A DNA stretch of 64,000 bases from Rhodocyclales bacterium (GTDB lineage: Bacteria; Pseudomonadota; Gammaproteobacteria; Burkholderiales; Rhodocyclaceae), in contig JACRJA010000037.1 in assembly GCA_016235745.1 (NCBI GenBank), positions 1 to 64,000 on the forward strand, given 5' to 3'. The notes beneath the pieces were generated by a model that had not been told where the DNA came from, did not search any database, and saw nothing but the letters and a program-made list of their open reading frames with translations. Shown here one piece after another: positions 8,677 through 18,000 of the stretch (positions within the stretch are counted from its first letter, which is position 1; the number at the start of each line of letters is the position of its first letter). The position numbers and the translations under genes are program-made.

Positions 8677-9579
8677 TCAGCCGTCGTAGCCCAGAGAGCG
8701 CAGCGCCTGCTCGTCGTCGGCCCAGCCGCTGCGCACCTTGACCCAGACTTCGAGATAGACGCGCGCCTCCAGCAGATGCTCCAGCTCCTGGCGCGCCTCG
8801 GTGGCGATGCGCTTGATGCGCTCGCCGCCGCGGCCGATGATGATCGCCTTGTGCGGCTCGCGCTCGACGATCACTGCGGCATAGATGCGGCGCAAGTCTC
8901 CCTCGGTTTCGTAGCGCTCGATCTCCACGGCGATGCCGTAGGGCAGCTCGTCGCCGACGAGGCGGAAGACTTTCTCCCGCAGGTACTCGGCGGCGAGAAA
9001 CCGCTCGCTGCGATCGGTGATCAGGTCGGGGTCGTAGATCGGCTCGCTCTCGGGCAGATAGGGTTCGAGGGCGCGCAAGAGCTCGTCGGTGTGCTCGTCT
9101 TTTTCCGCCGACAGCGGCACGATTTCGGCGAAAGAGCGGCGCTGCGCCATCTCGGCGATGAAGGGCAGCAGCAATTTTTTGTCCTTCAGCCGGTCGACCT
9201 TGTTGATGACGAGCACGACCGGCACGTTTTGCGGCAGCAGGGCCATGACCTGCGCATCCTCGGCCGTGAAGCGGCAGGCCTCGATCACGAAAACGATGAC
9301 GTCGACCTCGGAGAGCGCCTGGGTGACGGTGCGGTTCATCAAGCGGTTGAGGGCGCGCTTGTGCCGCGTCTGGAAGCCGGGGGTGTCGACGAAGACGAAC
9401 TGCGCCCGTTCGGTGGTGAGAATGCCGTGGACACGGTGGCGCGTCGTCTGCTGCTTGCGCGAGACGATGCTCACCTTGTGGCCGACGAGGCGGTTGGTCA
9501 GGGTGGATTTGCCGACGTTGGGCCGGCCGACGATGGCGGCGTAGCCGGCGCGAAAAGGAGGAGCAGCAGTATCGTTCAT
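8677..9579 (-). CDS. era: GTPase Era
   Basis: Essential GTPase that binds the 3' end of 16S rRNA and assists 30S maturation. The 300-residue protein has G1 GRPNVGKST near 18-26, G3 DTPG near 65, G4 NKVD near 127, and a C-terminal KH domain with the [10 protein letters not shown] loop. It lies 18 bases after rnc; the RNase III-Era pairing is conserved across proteobacteria. Confidence 0.97.
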   Translation of the reverse strand: MNDTAAPPFRAGYAAIVGRPNVGKSTLTNRLVGHKVSIVSRKQQTTRHRVHGILTTERAQFVFVDTPGFQTRHKRALNRLMNRTVTQALSEVDVIVFVIEACRFTAEDAQVMALLPQNVPVVLVINKVDRLKDKKLLLPFIAEMAQRRSFAEIVPLSAEKDEHTDELLRALEPYLPESEPIYDPDLITDRSERFLAAEYLREKVFRLVGDELPYGIAVEIERYETEGDLRRIYAAVIVEREPHKAIIIGRGGERIKRIATEARQELEHLLEARVYLEVWVKVRSGWADDEQALRSLGYDG

Positions 9580-9597
9580 GGGGACTCGGAAAACGGT

Positions 9598-10284
9598 TCA
9601 GGACTCGCCCAGCTGGGCCAGAATCTTGGCAGCGGCATCTTGCTCGGCGGCGCGGCGGCTGGGCCCTTCGCCTTCGGCCGAAAGCCCGATCGCTTCGGCC
9701 TGCGCCCGCACCTTGAAGTGCTGCGCATGCGCCGGGCCGCTGACGCTGACGATTTCGTAGCGCGGCACGGGATGATGCCGGCCTTGCAGCCATTCTTGTA
9801 GCCGGGTCTTGGGATCCTTGAGGCGTTCGAGCGGACCAAGGGCGGCGAGTTCCGGTTCGAGGACGCGCGCCACCAGCTCGCGCGCGGCCTCATAGCCGCC
9901 GTCGAGCAGCACCGCGCCGACGATGGCCTCGAGCGCGTCGGCAAGAAGCGAAGGGCGACGGTTGCCGCCGGCGCGCCGCTCACCTTCGCCGATGACGAGA
10001 TACCCATCCAGCCCCAGGCGCAGGGCGGCCGCTGCCAGGGTTTCCTGGCGCACGAGGCTGGCGCGGGCGCGCGAGAGCACTCCCTCGGGCTCATCGGGAT
10101 AGCGGCGGTAGAGGAGTTCGGCCACGGCCAGGTCGAGCGCGGCGTCGCCCAGGAATTCGAGCCGTTCGTTGTGCCCCTCACCCGCGCTGCGATGCCTGAG
10201 GGCGGTGGCAAGCAGGCCGGGCTCATGGAAACGATACGCGAGGCGCTCCTGTAGCGCCGTCCACTGCGCCCCACCCTCTCTCAT
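9598..10284 (-). CDS. rnc: Ribonuclease III
   Basis: Cuts double-stranded RNA, processing the rRNA precursor and many mRNAs. The 228-residue protein has the nuclease signature [10 protein letters not shown] near 38-47, the second acidic motif [15 protein letters not shown] near 116-130, and a C-terminal double-stranded RNA-binding domain ending [16 protein letters not shown]. Start overlaps the upstream DUF4845 gene by four bases. A second open frame on the same strand here is out of frame and has no family match. Confidence 0.97.
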   Translation of the reverse strand: MREGGAQWTALQERLAYRFHEPGLLATALRHRSAGEGHNERLEFLGDAALDLAVAELLYRRYPDEPEGVLSRARASLVRQETLAAAALRLGLDGYLVIGEGERRAGGNRRPSLLADALEAIVGAVLLDGGYEAARELVARVLEPELAALGPLERLKDPKTRLQEWLQGRHHPVPRYEIVSVSGPAHAQHFKVRAQAEAIGLSAEGEGPSRRAAEQDAAAKILAQLGES

Positions 10285-10658
10285 GGCGCGGCGATCGTCG
10301 CGTGCGCCTCGAAATCGAAGGCGAGGCTGACGTTGGCGAACAAGGGAACGAGGCGCTGGTAACGGACTTCGATCGTCGTACGTCCCTCTTCGCGCGTGAT
10401 GACGAGGTCGCGCCCGCTCACCGAGGTGAAGTCGTCGATCATGGCGAACTTGTCGAATTCGCTACGCAGCTGCGAGGGCGAGGTCTGCGGCTCGGCCCGC
10501 TGGGCGAGCTCGGCGAGCGCCCGCTTGACCGCGGCGTATTCGGTATAGACGGGGACGATGCGCAGGGAGAGGATCAGCCCGAGGCCGACGATCACGCCCC
10601 AGAAGATCACGCCCAGCAAGCTAACCCCTCCTTGCCCCCGTGTCGTCACTGCGTCCAT
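10281..10658 (-). CDS. DUF4845 family membrane-anchored protein
   Basis: Small 125-residue protein found between lepB and rnc in many betaproteobacteria and gammaproteobacteria. One N-terminal transmembrane helix (about 12-32, LLGVIFWGVIVGLGLIL) precedes a soluble domain with the IVPVYTEYAAVK segment. The function is not established. Position and four-base overlap with rnc argue for co-expression with signal peptidase and RNase III. Confidence 0.88.
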   Translation of the reverse strand: MDAVTTRGQGGVSLLGVIFWGVIVGLGLILSLRIVPVYTEYAAVKRALAELAQRAEPQTSPSQLRSEFDKFAMIDDFTSVSGRDLVITREEGRTTIEVRYQRLVPLFANVSLAFDFEAHATIAAP

Positions 10659-10674
10659 GCGTGCGCTCCTTTTT

Positions 10675-11463
10675 TTATTGGATCCGGCCGATGCGCGACA
10701 GATCGGAGAGGTTCAGCCAGATGAAGAAGGCCTTGCCGACGAGGTTCTCTTCCGGCACGAATCCCCACACCCGGCTGTCGCTGCTGCCGTCGCGATTGTC
10801 GCCCATGACGAAATAGTGTCCCGGCGGCACGAAGCAGCGCACGCCCCGCCGGTTGTATTCGCAACGATCGGCATAGGGGAACTCGAGCCGCTGCGTGACG
10901 AAGGGCGGAGCGATGTCGTCGACGAGGATCTCATGCGGATGCGCTCCCAGATGCTCACGCCAACGGGTGGAATAATACAACCGATCGGGATGAAAATAGT
11001 CCGGCAGCGGCTCGTATTGTACCGGCACGCCGTTGATGCGCAGTTTCTTGTCGAGATATTCGACATAATCCCCCGGTATGCCGACGACCCGTTTGATGTA
11101 ATCGACCGAAGGGTCGGCCGGATAGCGGAACACCATGACCTCGCCGCGCTGCGGCTGTCCCACGGGGATGATGACGCGGTTCAACAGCGGCAGGCGAATG
11201 CCGTAGGAGAATTTGTCGACCAGGATGAAGTCGCCCACCAGCAGCGTCGGGATCATTGAGCCGGAGGGGATCTTGAACGGCTCGACCACGAAGGAGCGCA
11301 GCACGAAGACAGCGAGGATCACCGGGAAGAAGCTCGCCCCGTATTCGACCCACCACGGGGCCGGAGCCCCTTGCGGGCGGCGTTTGCTCGCCACCCAGCG
11401 ATCGAGCGCCCACAGCACGCCCGTGGCGAGGGTGAGCAGAAAGAGGATCAGCGCGAAATTCAT
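10675..11463 (-). CDS. lepB: Signal peptidase I
   Basis: Membrane serine protease that removes signal peptides from secreted proteins. The 262-residue protein has two N-terminal transmembrane segments (about 3-22 and 45-66), the catalytic serine in PSGSMIPTL near 73, the general-base lysine in YIKRVVGIPGD near 128, and box E GDNRDGSSDSR near 222. Follows lepA by 34 bases, the classic lepAB pair, and precedes DUF4845-rnc-era. Confidence 0.97.
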   Translation of the reverse strand: MNFALILFLLTLATGVLWALDRWVASKRRPQGAPAPWWVEYGASFFPVILAVFVLRSFVVEPFKIPSGSMIPTLLVGDFILVDKFSYGIRLPLLNRVIIPVGQPQRGEVMVFRYPADPSVDYIKRVVGIPGDYVEYLDKKLRINGVPVQYEPLPDYFHPDRLYYSTRWREHLGAHPHEILVDDIAPPFVTQRLEFPYADRCEYNRRGVRCFVPPGHYFVMGDNRDGSSDSRVWGFVPEENLVGKAFFIWLNLSDLSRIGRIQ

Positions 11464-11497
11464 AGACTCCTGCCTTGGACAAGCGCGGTGCAGCTGG

Positions 11498-13291
11498 TCA
11501 GGATTCGTCGGTGCGCAGCACCGCGAGGAAGGCTTCCTGCGGGATCTCGACGTTGCCGACCTGCTTCATGCGTTTCTTGCCGGCCTTTTGTTTCTCCAGC
11601 AGTTTTTTCTTGCGCGAGATGTCGCCGCCGTAGCACTTGGCGAGCACGTTCTTGCGCAGCGCCTTGATCGTCTCGCGCGCGATGATGTGCGAGCCGATGG
11701 CCGCCTGCAGCGGCACGTCGAACATCTGCCGCGGGATGAGGCTGCGCAGCTTCTCCACGAGCTCGCGGCCGCGCCGCTGGGCGCTGGCGCGGTGCACGAT
11801 CACCGACAACGCATCGACCTTTTCGCCATTGACGAGCACGTCGAGCTTGACGAGATCGGCGGGGCGGTATTCCTTGAACTCGTAGTCGAGCGAAGCGTAG
11901 CCGCGCGACACGGACTTCAGCCGGTCGAAGAAGTCCATCACCACCTCGTTCATCGGCAGCTCGAAGATGGCGTGTACTTGGCGGCCGTGGTAGCGCAGGT
12001 CGATCTGCACGCCGCGCTTCTGGTTGCACAGGGTGAGCACGGGGCCGAGGTAATCCTGGGGCACGAAGATGTGCGCGGTGATGATGGGTTCGCGGATCTC
12101 CTCGATCTTGCTCGGATCGGGCAGGCGCGAGGGATTTTCGATGCGTTGCACTTCGCCCGAGCGCAGCACCACCTCGTAGACGACCGAAGGGGCCGTGGTG
12201 ATGAGATTCTGGCCGAATTCGCGCTCGAGCCGCTCCTGCACGATGTCCATGTGCAGCAGCCCGAGAAAGCCGCAGCGAAAGCCGAATCCCAGCGCCTGCG
12301 AAGTCTCGGGCTCGAACTGCAGCGCTGCGTCGTTCAACTTGAGCTTTTCGAGCGCCTCGCGCAGAGAGTCGTATTCGCTCGACTCCACCGGATAGAGGCC
12401 GGCGAAGACCTGCGGCTTGATCTCGCGAAAACCGGGCAACGGCTCGGCGGCGGCGCGCGGCAAGGTGGTGATCGTGTCGCCGACCTTGGCGGCGCGCAGC
12501 TCTTTGATGCCGGCCACCACGAAACCGACTTCACCGCACTCGAGCGCCTCGCGCTCGAGCGAGCGCGGCGTGAAGACGCCGAGCCGCTCGATCGTATATT
12601 CGGAGCCGATCGACATCAGCCGGATGCGCTCGCCGCGGGCAAGACGCCCGTCGACCACGCGCACCAGCATGACGACGCCGACGTAGTTGTCGAACCAGGA
12701 ATCGATGATGAGCGCGCGGGCAGGCCCGTCGGAGCGGCCACGCGGAGGCGGCACGCGGCGCACCACGGCTTCGAGCACTTCCTCGATTCCCACCCCCGTC
12801 TTGGCCGAGCAGAGCACGGCTTCGCTCGCATCCACGCCGATGACGTCTTCGATCTCGGCGCGCGCGCGTTCCGGATCGGCCTGCGGCAGGTCGATCTTGT
12901 TGAGCACCGGCACCACCTCCACGCCGAGCTCGATGGCGGTGTAACAGTTGGCCACCGTCTGCGCCTCGACCCCTTGGGAAGCGTCGACCACCAGCAGCGC
13001 CCCCTCGCAGGCCGACAGCGAGCGGCTCACTTCGTAGGAAAAGTCGACGTGTCCCGGCGTGTCGATGAGATTGAGCTCATAGGTCTGGCCGTCGCGCGCC
13101 CGGTAGCTGAGCGTGGCGGTCTGCGCCTTGATGGTGATGCCGCGCTCGCGCTCGAGATCCATCGAGTCGAGCACGCGATCCTCCATCTCGCGCTCGGACA
13201 GGCCGCCGCAATACTGGATGAGCCGGTCGGCGAGCGTAGACTTGCCGTGATCGATATGGGCGATGATCGAGAAGTTGCGTATGTTTTTCAT
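11498..13291 (-). CDS. lepA: Elongation factor 4 (LepA)
   Basis: Ribosome-bound translational GTPase that back-translocates or remodels stalled or initiating ribosomes. The 597-residue protein shows G1 [10 protein letters not shown]3 DTPGHVDF, G4 NKIDLP, and the LepA-specific C-terminal domain ending near [14 protein letters not shown]. The ATG giving [14 protein letters not shown] was chosen over an upstream extension of 14 codons. A short hairpin with seven T lies only about 9 bases before the start. Confidence 0.98.
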   Translation of the reverse strand: MKNIRNFSIIAHIDHGKSTLADRLIQYCGGLSEREMEDRVLDSMDLERERGITIKAQTATLSYRARDGQTYELNLIDTPGHVDFSYEVSRSLSACEGALLVVDASQGVEAQTVANCYTAIELGVEVVPVLNKIDLPQADPERARAEIEDVIGVDASEAVLCSAKTGVGIEEVLEAVVRRVPPPRGRSDGPARALIIDSWFDNYVGVVMLVRVVDGRLARGERIRLMSIGSEYTIERLGVFTPRSLEREALECGEVGFVVAGIKELRAAKVGDTITTLPRAAAEPLPGFREIKPQVFAGLYPVESSEYDSLREALEKLKLNDAALQFEPETSQALGFGFRCGFLGLLHMDIVQERLEREFGQNLITTAPSVVYEVVLRSGEVQRIENPSRLPDPSKIEEIREPIITAHIFVPQDYLGPVLTLCNQKRGVQIDLRYHGRQVHAIFELPMNEVVMDFFDRLKSVSRGYASLDYEFKEYRPADLVKLDVLVNGEKVDALSVIVHRASAQRRGRELVEKLRSLIPRQMFDVPLQAAIGSHIIARETIKALRKNVLAKCYGGDISRKKKLLEKQKAGKKRMKQVGNVEIPQEAFLAVLRTDES

Positions 13292-13299
13292 CGGCAAAC

Positions 13300-13318
13300 A
13301 AAAAAAGCCCCGCAGGGC
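13300..13318 (-). terminator. Short terminator-like hairpin before lepA
   Basis: Minus strand: GCCC-TGCG-GGGC followed directly by seven T, ending about nine bases before the lepA start codon. The stem is only four base pairs, so efficiency is uncertain. It could end the rpoE-rseA-mucB-glutaredoxin transcript or modulate read-through into lepA. Confidence 0.4.
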
Positions 13319-13349
13319 AGTGAGGAGCGGCAAGAATGGTTCATCGCGC

Positions 13350-13607
13350 TCATTCTAACGGAAAACGGGATAAATAGGCATGAACTTTTGCCGCATCGCA
13401 GCGATGGCGGCACAGCTCCACGCTGCCGTGCAGCACGACGGGGATCGCCCGGCCGTAGCGCTCACGCCAGGCCGGATCCGCATCGACGTCGCGTTTGACC
13501 ACGGAAAAGCCGTAGCGTTGCGCGATGGGCGCCAATTCTTCCATCATCTCATCGCACAGATGGCATTGCGGGCGCGACAGCACCCACAATTCGCGCGAGT
13601 GCGGCAC
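13350..13607 (-). CDS. Glutaredoxin-family thiol-disulfide protein
   Basis: An 85-residue protein with the thioredoxin fold pattern of the DUF836/glutaredoxin-like family: an N-terminal strand, a CHLC redox motif near 16-19, and the cis-proline segment IPVVLHG. Probable cytoplasmic disulfide exchange; no specific partner can be named. It starts with GTG one base after the mucB stop, so it is the fourth gene of the rpoE-rseA-mucB run, suggesting an envelope or thiol stress link. Confidence 0.8.
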   Translation of the reverse strand: MPHSRELWVLSRPQCHLCDEMMEELAPIAQRYGFSVVKRDVDADPAWRERYGRAIPVVLHGSVELCRHRCDAAKVHAYLSRFPLE

Positions 13608-13608
13608 T

Positions 13609-14577
13609 TCAGGAACCCCCTTTGCGCGTCATGGCGGCCAGCAGGGCTTGCAGAGTCGCAGAGGGCACTTCCCCCATAGCGGTACGCAAGGCGCCCGGAT
13701 CCTGACGCCGCACCACCGTCGTCGCGCCGAAGCGTTCGACGTGTTCGGAGGTCTCGGCACCCTCCCAGGACTCGAAAAACACCGACACGGTGACGAGCCC
13801 GTCGCCGACGAGCCATTGTGTGATCGTCTTGCCCGAGGGGCCACGACGCTGCAGGATGCCCTCGGGCTGAAACCCGGACGGCAAGGCGCCGAAATCCCAG
13901 CCGGTTTCGCTGGCGGCAACGGTTTTGCCCCGCAGGTCGATGCGCTGCCACTCGCTGCGGGAGGCGAATTTCTGCCGCACGACGGCAGCCTGGGTCGCGG
14001 CGCCCAAATGGAAATCGGAGAAAGTCTGCGTTTCCAGAGCGCGGGTCGGCGCCTCTTCCCATACCACCCGTTTGAGCACGACCGCGCTTTCCCGATCGAT
14101 CCACCAATCCTGTCCGAAGCGCAAGGCGTCGCGCGGCACGAAGCGCACCCCCATCGCCTCGCGTCCGGCGACGCGGTCCATGCCCAGGGATTCGAGACGG
14201 TAGGACGATTCGATACGGCCGGCGGAGTCGACCGCATGATCGGAACGCCCCAGGCCCCCGTGCGCGCGATCGATCAGGATCACCCGATCTTCGGGCAGGA
14301 AACAGCGGACCTCGTCACCGATGCGTATGGTCTCGCGCGGCGCGCCTTCGAGGACTTCGACCCATTCCAGGGGCTTGCCGTCGGCAAGCAGATGGGTCAC
14401 GCGCAGGGTCTGGATCTTATCGCCGATCTGCAGGACCGCCGTGCCGTGATAATCGGCGGCAGAGGGCGCGAGCGCCCGCTCGACCCAGCGGTGAACGTCT
14501 TCCTCTGCCCGGGCGGCAACGGCGGCAAGCACGGCGGCGAGGCACAGCGCCACTGTCAGGGTGCGGGCCACGGGCAT
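13609..14577 (-). CDS. rseB: Sigma-E regulatory protein MucB/RseB
   Basis: Periplasmic lipid-sensing protein that binds the anti-sigma factor RseA/MucA and shields it from proteolysis. The 322-residue product has a signal peptide (MPVARTLTVALCLAAVL, cleavage after about ARA), an N-terminal LolA-like domain and a C-terminal MucB/RseB domain (WLVGDGLVTVSVFFE, TTVVRRQDPGALRTAMGEVP). Its ATG overlaps the rseA stop by one base (TGATG). Tryptophan-rich segments such as GQDWWIDRES fit the lipid-binding fold. Confidence 0.93.
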   Translation of the reverse strand: MPVARTLTVALCLAAVLAAVAARAEEDVHRWVERALAPSAADYHGTAVLQIGDKIQTLRVTHLLADGKPLEWVEVLEGAPRETIRIGDEVRCFLPEDRVILIDRAHGGLGRSDHAVDSAGRIESSYRLESLGMDRVAGREAMGVRFVPRDALRFGQDWWIDRESAVVLKRVVWEEAPTRALETQTFSDFHLGAATQAAVVRQKFASRSEWQRIDLRGKTVAASETGWDFGALPSGFQPEGILQRRGPSGKTITQWLVGDGLVTVSVFFESWEGAETSEHVERFGATTVVRRQDPGALRTAMGEVPSATLQALLAAMTRKGGS

Positions 14578-15125
14578 CAATGCGCACCTCGCGTCTGTGC
14601 CATCACGCGGGCATAACGCAGGCTACCGGTACCATTGGCCCCATGCGCGTTGCCATAGGCCACCCAGTAGAAGCGCTCGTCGACGCTCGCCGGGTTCGCC
14701 TCCTCCTGGCGCGAGGGAGCCAAATCGGCGTTGGCCTGGCGCAGCGGCGGCAAGGTCTCACTGCCCGTTTCGTGCGGCATCTGCCACACGGCCCAGCCGG
14801 CGGTGGCGACCACGGCCACGGCGGCAGCCGTCGCCATCCAGCGCAGACGGGGTTCGTTGGCGGCAGGTCGCTGCGGCAGGGGCACCAGCGTCGCGCCCGC
14901 AGCCTCGGCGTCGATCCGCGCAAGAATGGATGAGCGCAGATCGCGCATCGGCGCGGCGAGCTCGCCTCGCAGCGCCTCACCGATGAGGTGATAGGTCAAC
15001 CAGCGCTGGGCGAGCGCCGAGTCGTTCGTGAGCCATTCCGCCCAAAACGCGGCGTCGGCGCCGTCGAGCTCGCCATCGATCAGGGCTGACAGCGCTTCTG
15101 GAGTCGTTTTCGTATCGCGCATCAT
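14577..15125 (-). CDS. rseA: Anti-sigma-E factor RseA/MucA
   Basis: Inner-membrane anti-sigma factor that sequesters RpoE until cleaved by envelope-stress proteases. The 182-residue protein has the N-terminal sigma-binding domain (ALSALIDGELDGADAAFWAEWL, W-x-TYHLIGEALRGE), a single transmembrane helix near 100-115 (MATAAAVAVVATAGWAVW) and a periplasmic tail. I used the ATG preceded by AGGAA; a TTG five codons upstream overlaps the rpoE stop. Eight bases separate it from rpoE. Confidence 0.92.
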   Translation of the reverse strand: MMRDTKTTPEALSALIDGELDGADAAFWAEWLTNDSALAQRWLTYHLIGEALRGELAAPMRDLRSSILARIDAEAAGATLVPLPQRPAANEPRLRWMATAAAVAVVATAGWAVWQMPHETGSETLPPLRQANADLAPSRQEEANPASVDERFYWVAYGNAHGANGTGSLRYARVMAQTRGAH

Positions 15126-15133
15126 GTCGTTTC

Positions 15134-15736
15134 CTACCAACGTCGATCAGGGGCCGTGTCGAGCAGCGGCCGCAAACGTTGCGCGATCGCCTCCCGGGCG
15201 CGAAAGATCCGCGAGCGCACGGTGCCGATCGGGCAGCCCATCACCTGGGCGATTTCTTCATAGCTCAGCCCTTCGAGCTCGCGCAGCGTGATTGCAGTAC
15301 GCAACTCTTCGGGCAAGGACTGGATCGCTTCTTCCACCGTGTGGGCGATCTCCTGCGTGAGCAGCAGGTTTTCCGGTGTCTCGTTGTCGCTGAGCGTGTC
15401 GAGTTCGTCCCACGTCTCTCCCTCCTCCGTTGCATGGACGGTAGCGCTGGCGGTCGGCCGGCGATTGGAGGCCATCAGGTGATTCTTCGCGGTGTTGATG
15501 GCGATGCGATAGAGCCAGGTGTAGAAGGCGCTGTCGCCGCGAAACGAGTCGAGCGCGCGATACGCCTTGATGAAGGTCTCCTGCGTCAAGTCTTCCACCT
15601 CCGCCGGGTCGCGCACCAGGCGCGACAACAACCGCTGCACCTTGCGCTGGTATTTCGACACGAGCAGCCCGAAGGCGTTCTTGTCGCCTTGCCGCGCACG
15701 CGCCACGAGCTGTTGGTCGATTTCTCGATTGGTCAT
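15134..15736 (-). CDS. rpoE: RNA polymerase sigma factor RpoE/AlgU
   Basis: ECF sigma factor for the envelope stress response. The 200-residue protein has region 2 (NAFGLLVSKYQRKVQRLL, DLTQETFIKAYRAL, FYTWLYRIAINTAKNHL) and region 4 (LPEELRTAITLRELEGLSYEEIAQVMGCPIGTVRSRI, given here in order of helices) as in RpoE/AlgU. First gene of rpoE-rseA-mucB-glutaredoxin. A TATAAT box lies 34 bases upstream, and a hairpin-forming inverted repeat lies between it and the start. No convincing GAACTT/TCTGA autoregulatory sigma-E promoter was found at proper spacing. Confidence 0.96.
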   Translation of the reverse strand: MTNREIDQQLVARARQGDKNAFGLLVSKYQRKVQRLLSRLVRDPAEVEDLTQETFIKAYRALDSFRGDSAFYTWLYRIAINTAKNHLMASNRRPTASATVHATEEGETWDELDTLSDNETPENLLLTQEIAHTVEEAIQSLPEELRTAITLRELEGLSYEEIAQVMGCPIGTVRSRIFRAREAIAQRLRPLLDTAPDRRW

Positions 15737-15750
15737 CGAAAGCGAGCCTG

Positions 15751-15775
15751 ACTTCCCTGTTGGAAGTTCATTATA
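15751..15775 (-). promoter_or_regulatory. rpoE upstream region: -10 box and inverted repeat
   Basis: Minus strand: TATAAT at 15770-15775, followed downstream by ACTTCC-N5-GGAAGT (15751-15767), a perfect six-base inverted repeat that would form a hairpin in the rpoE leader or serve as an operator. The matching -35 is weak. The intergenic region is shared with nadB. Confidence 0.4.
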
Positions 15776-15879
15776 CTCACTCGCTTCGCTGACATTTGCC
15801 GAAATCGACCCCGGCAGCGGGGATTTGGTTCCGCCGTTGTGATACGCTTCGATTTCCCTCCCCCTTTTGCCCGCCCGCG

Positions 15880-17490
15880 ATGGAACACTTCGACGTCCTC
15901 ATCCTCGGCAGCGGCCTCGCCGGTCAGAGCGTGGCGCTGAAGCTCGCCGACCAACGCAAAGTCGCCCTCGTCACCAAACGCGCCCTGATGGAGAGCGCCA
16001 GCGCCTACGCCCAAGGCGGCATCGCTGCGGTGCTCGACGACGCCGACAGCATCGAAGCGCACGTGCGCGACACGCTGGTGGCTGGCGCCGGGCTGTGCGA
16101 CCCGAAGGCCGTGCGCTTCGTGGTCGAACGCGGCAAAAAGGCCATCGACTGGCTCATCGCCCAGGGCGTACCGTTCTCGCGCGACGAGCATGGCCAGTAC
16201 CATCTCACCCGCGAGGGAGGACACTCGCAGCGGCGCATCATCCACGCGGCGGATGCCACTGGCGCCGCCGTGCAGCAGACGCTCAGCGAAAAGGTGAAGG
16301 CACACCCGAACATCGAGGTATTCGAGCACCACATCGCGATCGACCTCATCACCGGCGCGAAGATCGGCCGGCCCGAACTGGGGTGCCTGGGCGCCTACAT
16401 CTTCGACCGGCAGGCCGGACATGTTCGTACTTTTTCCGCCGGCCACACGGTGCTCGCCACCGGCGGCGCCGGCAAGGTCTATCTCTATTCGACCAACCCC
16501 GACACCGCCACGGGCGATGGCATCGCCATGGCCTGGCGCGCCGGCTGCCGCGTGGCCAACCTGGAATTCATCCAGTTCCATCCCACCTGCCTCTACCACC
16601 CGCACGCCAAGTCCTTCCTCATCAGCGAGGCAGTGCGCGGCGAGGGCGGCATCCTGCGGCTGCCCAACGGCGAGCGCTTCATGCCGAAACACGACCCGCG
16701 CGCCGAGCTCGCGCCGCGCGACATCGTGGCGCGCGCCATCGACTACGAGATGAAGCGCTTGGGGATCGAGTGCGTCTACCTCGACATCACGCACAAGGAT
16801 GCGGACTGGATCCGCAGCCATTTCCCCAACATCTACGCCCGCTGCCTGGAGCTGGGCATCGACATCACCCGCCAGCCGATCCCGGTGGTGCCGGCGGCGC
16901 ACTATACCTGCGGCGGCGTCAAGGTCGATCTGGCTTCGTGCACCGACCTGCCACACCTCTACGCGGTGGGCGAATCGACCTGTACGGGGCTGCACGGCGC
17001 CAATCGCCTGGCGAGCAATTCGCTGCTCGAATGCCTCGTCTTTGGGGAAGCTGCGGTGCAGGACATCCTGGCGCAGCCGTCGCGCCCTGCGCTGCCGCTA
17101 CCCGCCTGGGACGAGAGCCGCGTCACCGACGCCGACGAGGAAGTGGTGATCGCGCACAACTGGGACGAGCTGCGCCGCTTCATGTGGGATTACGTCGGCA
17201 TCGTGCGCACCACCAAGCGCCTGCAGCGGGCGATGCACCGCATCCGGCTGCTGGAGCGCGAGATCGCCGAGTACTATGCGAACTTCCGGGTGAGCAACGA
17301 CCTCATCGAACTGCGCAACCTGGTTACAGTCGCCGAACTCATCGTGCGCTGCGCCCTCAGACGCAAGGAGAGCCGCGGGCTGCACTACACCAAGGACTAT
17401 CCCGAGACGCTGCCAGTCGCCCGCGATACCATCCTACGGCCGCGGCGGCCGGCCAGTGGCGCACCAGTGCGCCAAAGCCCAACGGTCTGA
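15880..17490 (+). CDS. nadB: L-aspartate oxidase
   Basis: FAD enzyme oxidising L-aspartate to iminoaspartate, the first step of de novo NAD synthesis. The 536-residue protein starts with the dinucleotide-binding [10 protein letters not shown] motif, contains [12 protein letters not shown], the substrate-site [10 protein letters not shown], and [13 protein letters not shown]. An upstream frame extension of 28 codons was rejected because [12 protein letters not shown] matches known starts. Divergent from rpoE; its 3' end overlaps ygfX by 57 bases. Confidence 0.97.
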   Translation: MEHFDVLILGSGLAGQSVALKLADQRKVALVTKRALMESASAYAQGGIAAVLDDADSIEAHVRDTLVAGAGLCDPKAVRFVVERGKKAIDWLIAQGVPFSRDEHGQYHLTREGGHSQRRIIHAADATGAAVQQTLSEKVKAHPNIEVFEHHIAIDLITGAKIGRPELGCLGAYIFDRQAGHVRTFSAGHTVLATGGAGKVYLYSTNPDTATGDGIAMAWRAGCRVANLEFIQFHPTCLYHPHAKSFLISEAVRGEGGILRLPNGERFMPKHDPRAELAPRDIVARAIDYEMKRLGIECVYLDITHKDADWIRSHFPNIYARCLELGIDITRQPIPVVPAAHYTCGGVKVDLASCTDLPHLYAVGESTCTGLHGANRLASNSLLECLVFGEAAVQDILAQPSRPALPLPAWDESRVTDADEEVVIAHNWDELRRFMWDYVGIVRTTKRLQRAMHRIRLLEREIAEYYANFRVSNDLIELRNLVTVAELIVRCALRRKESRGLHYTKDYPETLPVARDTILRPRRPASGAPVRQSPTV

Positions 17491-17847
17491 CTCGGACAGG
17501 GCGGGCAGCTCGACGAGGCAGGTCGCGCCGCGGCCGCCGCGTAGCGGCCAAGCCCGTAGGATCACCCAGGGGCCGAAGCGCCGGGCGTCGGTGCGGTAGC
17601 GAGGCGCGTTGCCCGCGGCGAATGCGAGGTGGCGCCCCGGCCACAGCCACAGGGCCCTCGTGGCGGAAAACGATCGCCGCCAGCGGGCGGCAATGGCCGC
17701 GAGGGCAACGGCGAGCGCAATTGCCTTGGGCCAAGGGAAATACGCGAAAGAAAGGGCGAAACCCGACGCGATCAGAGCAAGCGCCAGGCCGAGGGAATAG
17801 CGCGGCAAGGGTACGACGAGCTGGTAAGGCTGCGGCGCACCCTCCAC
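17434..17847 (-). CDS. YgfX-like (CptA-type) membrane protein
   Basis: A 137-residue protein resembling YgfX/CptA: two adjacent N-terminal hydrophobic helices (about 19-37 and 41-54), then a basic segment and a beta-rich domain with [10 protein letters not shown]. In E. coli, CptA has been described as affecting cytoskeletal polymers, but the role here is unproven. It starts with GTG, lies downstream of fabF on the same strand, and overlaps the nadB 3' end tail-to-tail by 57 bases. Nearness to nadB and rpoE fits the conserved neighbourhood of this family in proteobacteria. Confidence 0.65.
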   Translation of the reverse strand: MEGAPQPYQLVVPLPRYSLGLALALIASGFALSFAYFPWPKAIALAVALAAIAARWRRSFSATRALWLWPGRHLAFAAGNAPRYRTDARRFGPWVILRAWPLRGGRGATCLVELPALSESDRWALAHWCATGRPPRP

Positions 17848-18000
17848 GGCAGCGCATCGAACAACCTACTGCGCGGCCGCATGGCGGCGTTGCGCGGTGC
17901 GCCCAGGCTCGCCTATCGTGATGATGATAGGTCTTGCCTCCTGCGCTCCATACGCCTTGCCCTGCAGCCGCTCGCGACGGGCGTTCGCGGCGCCCATGGT

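Noticed and set aside
7217-9793. 858-codon minus-strand frame ending in PdxJ
   Set aside because: Only the last 249 codons have PdxJ homology and a proper start; the upstream part is out of frame with recO and era.
15737-15800. Sigma-E autoregulatory promoter upstream of rpoE
   Set aside because: A GAACTT string is present on the minus strand at the right distance from rpoE, but no TCTGA-like -10 follows at 16-17 bases.
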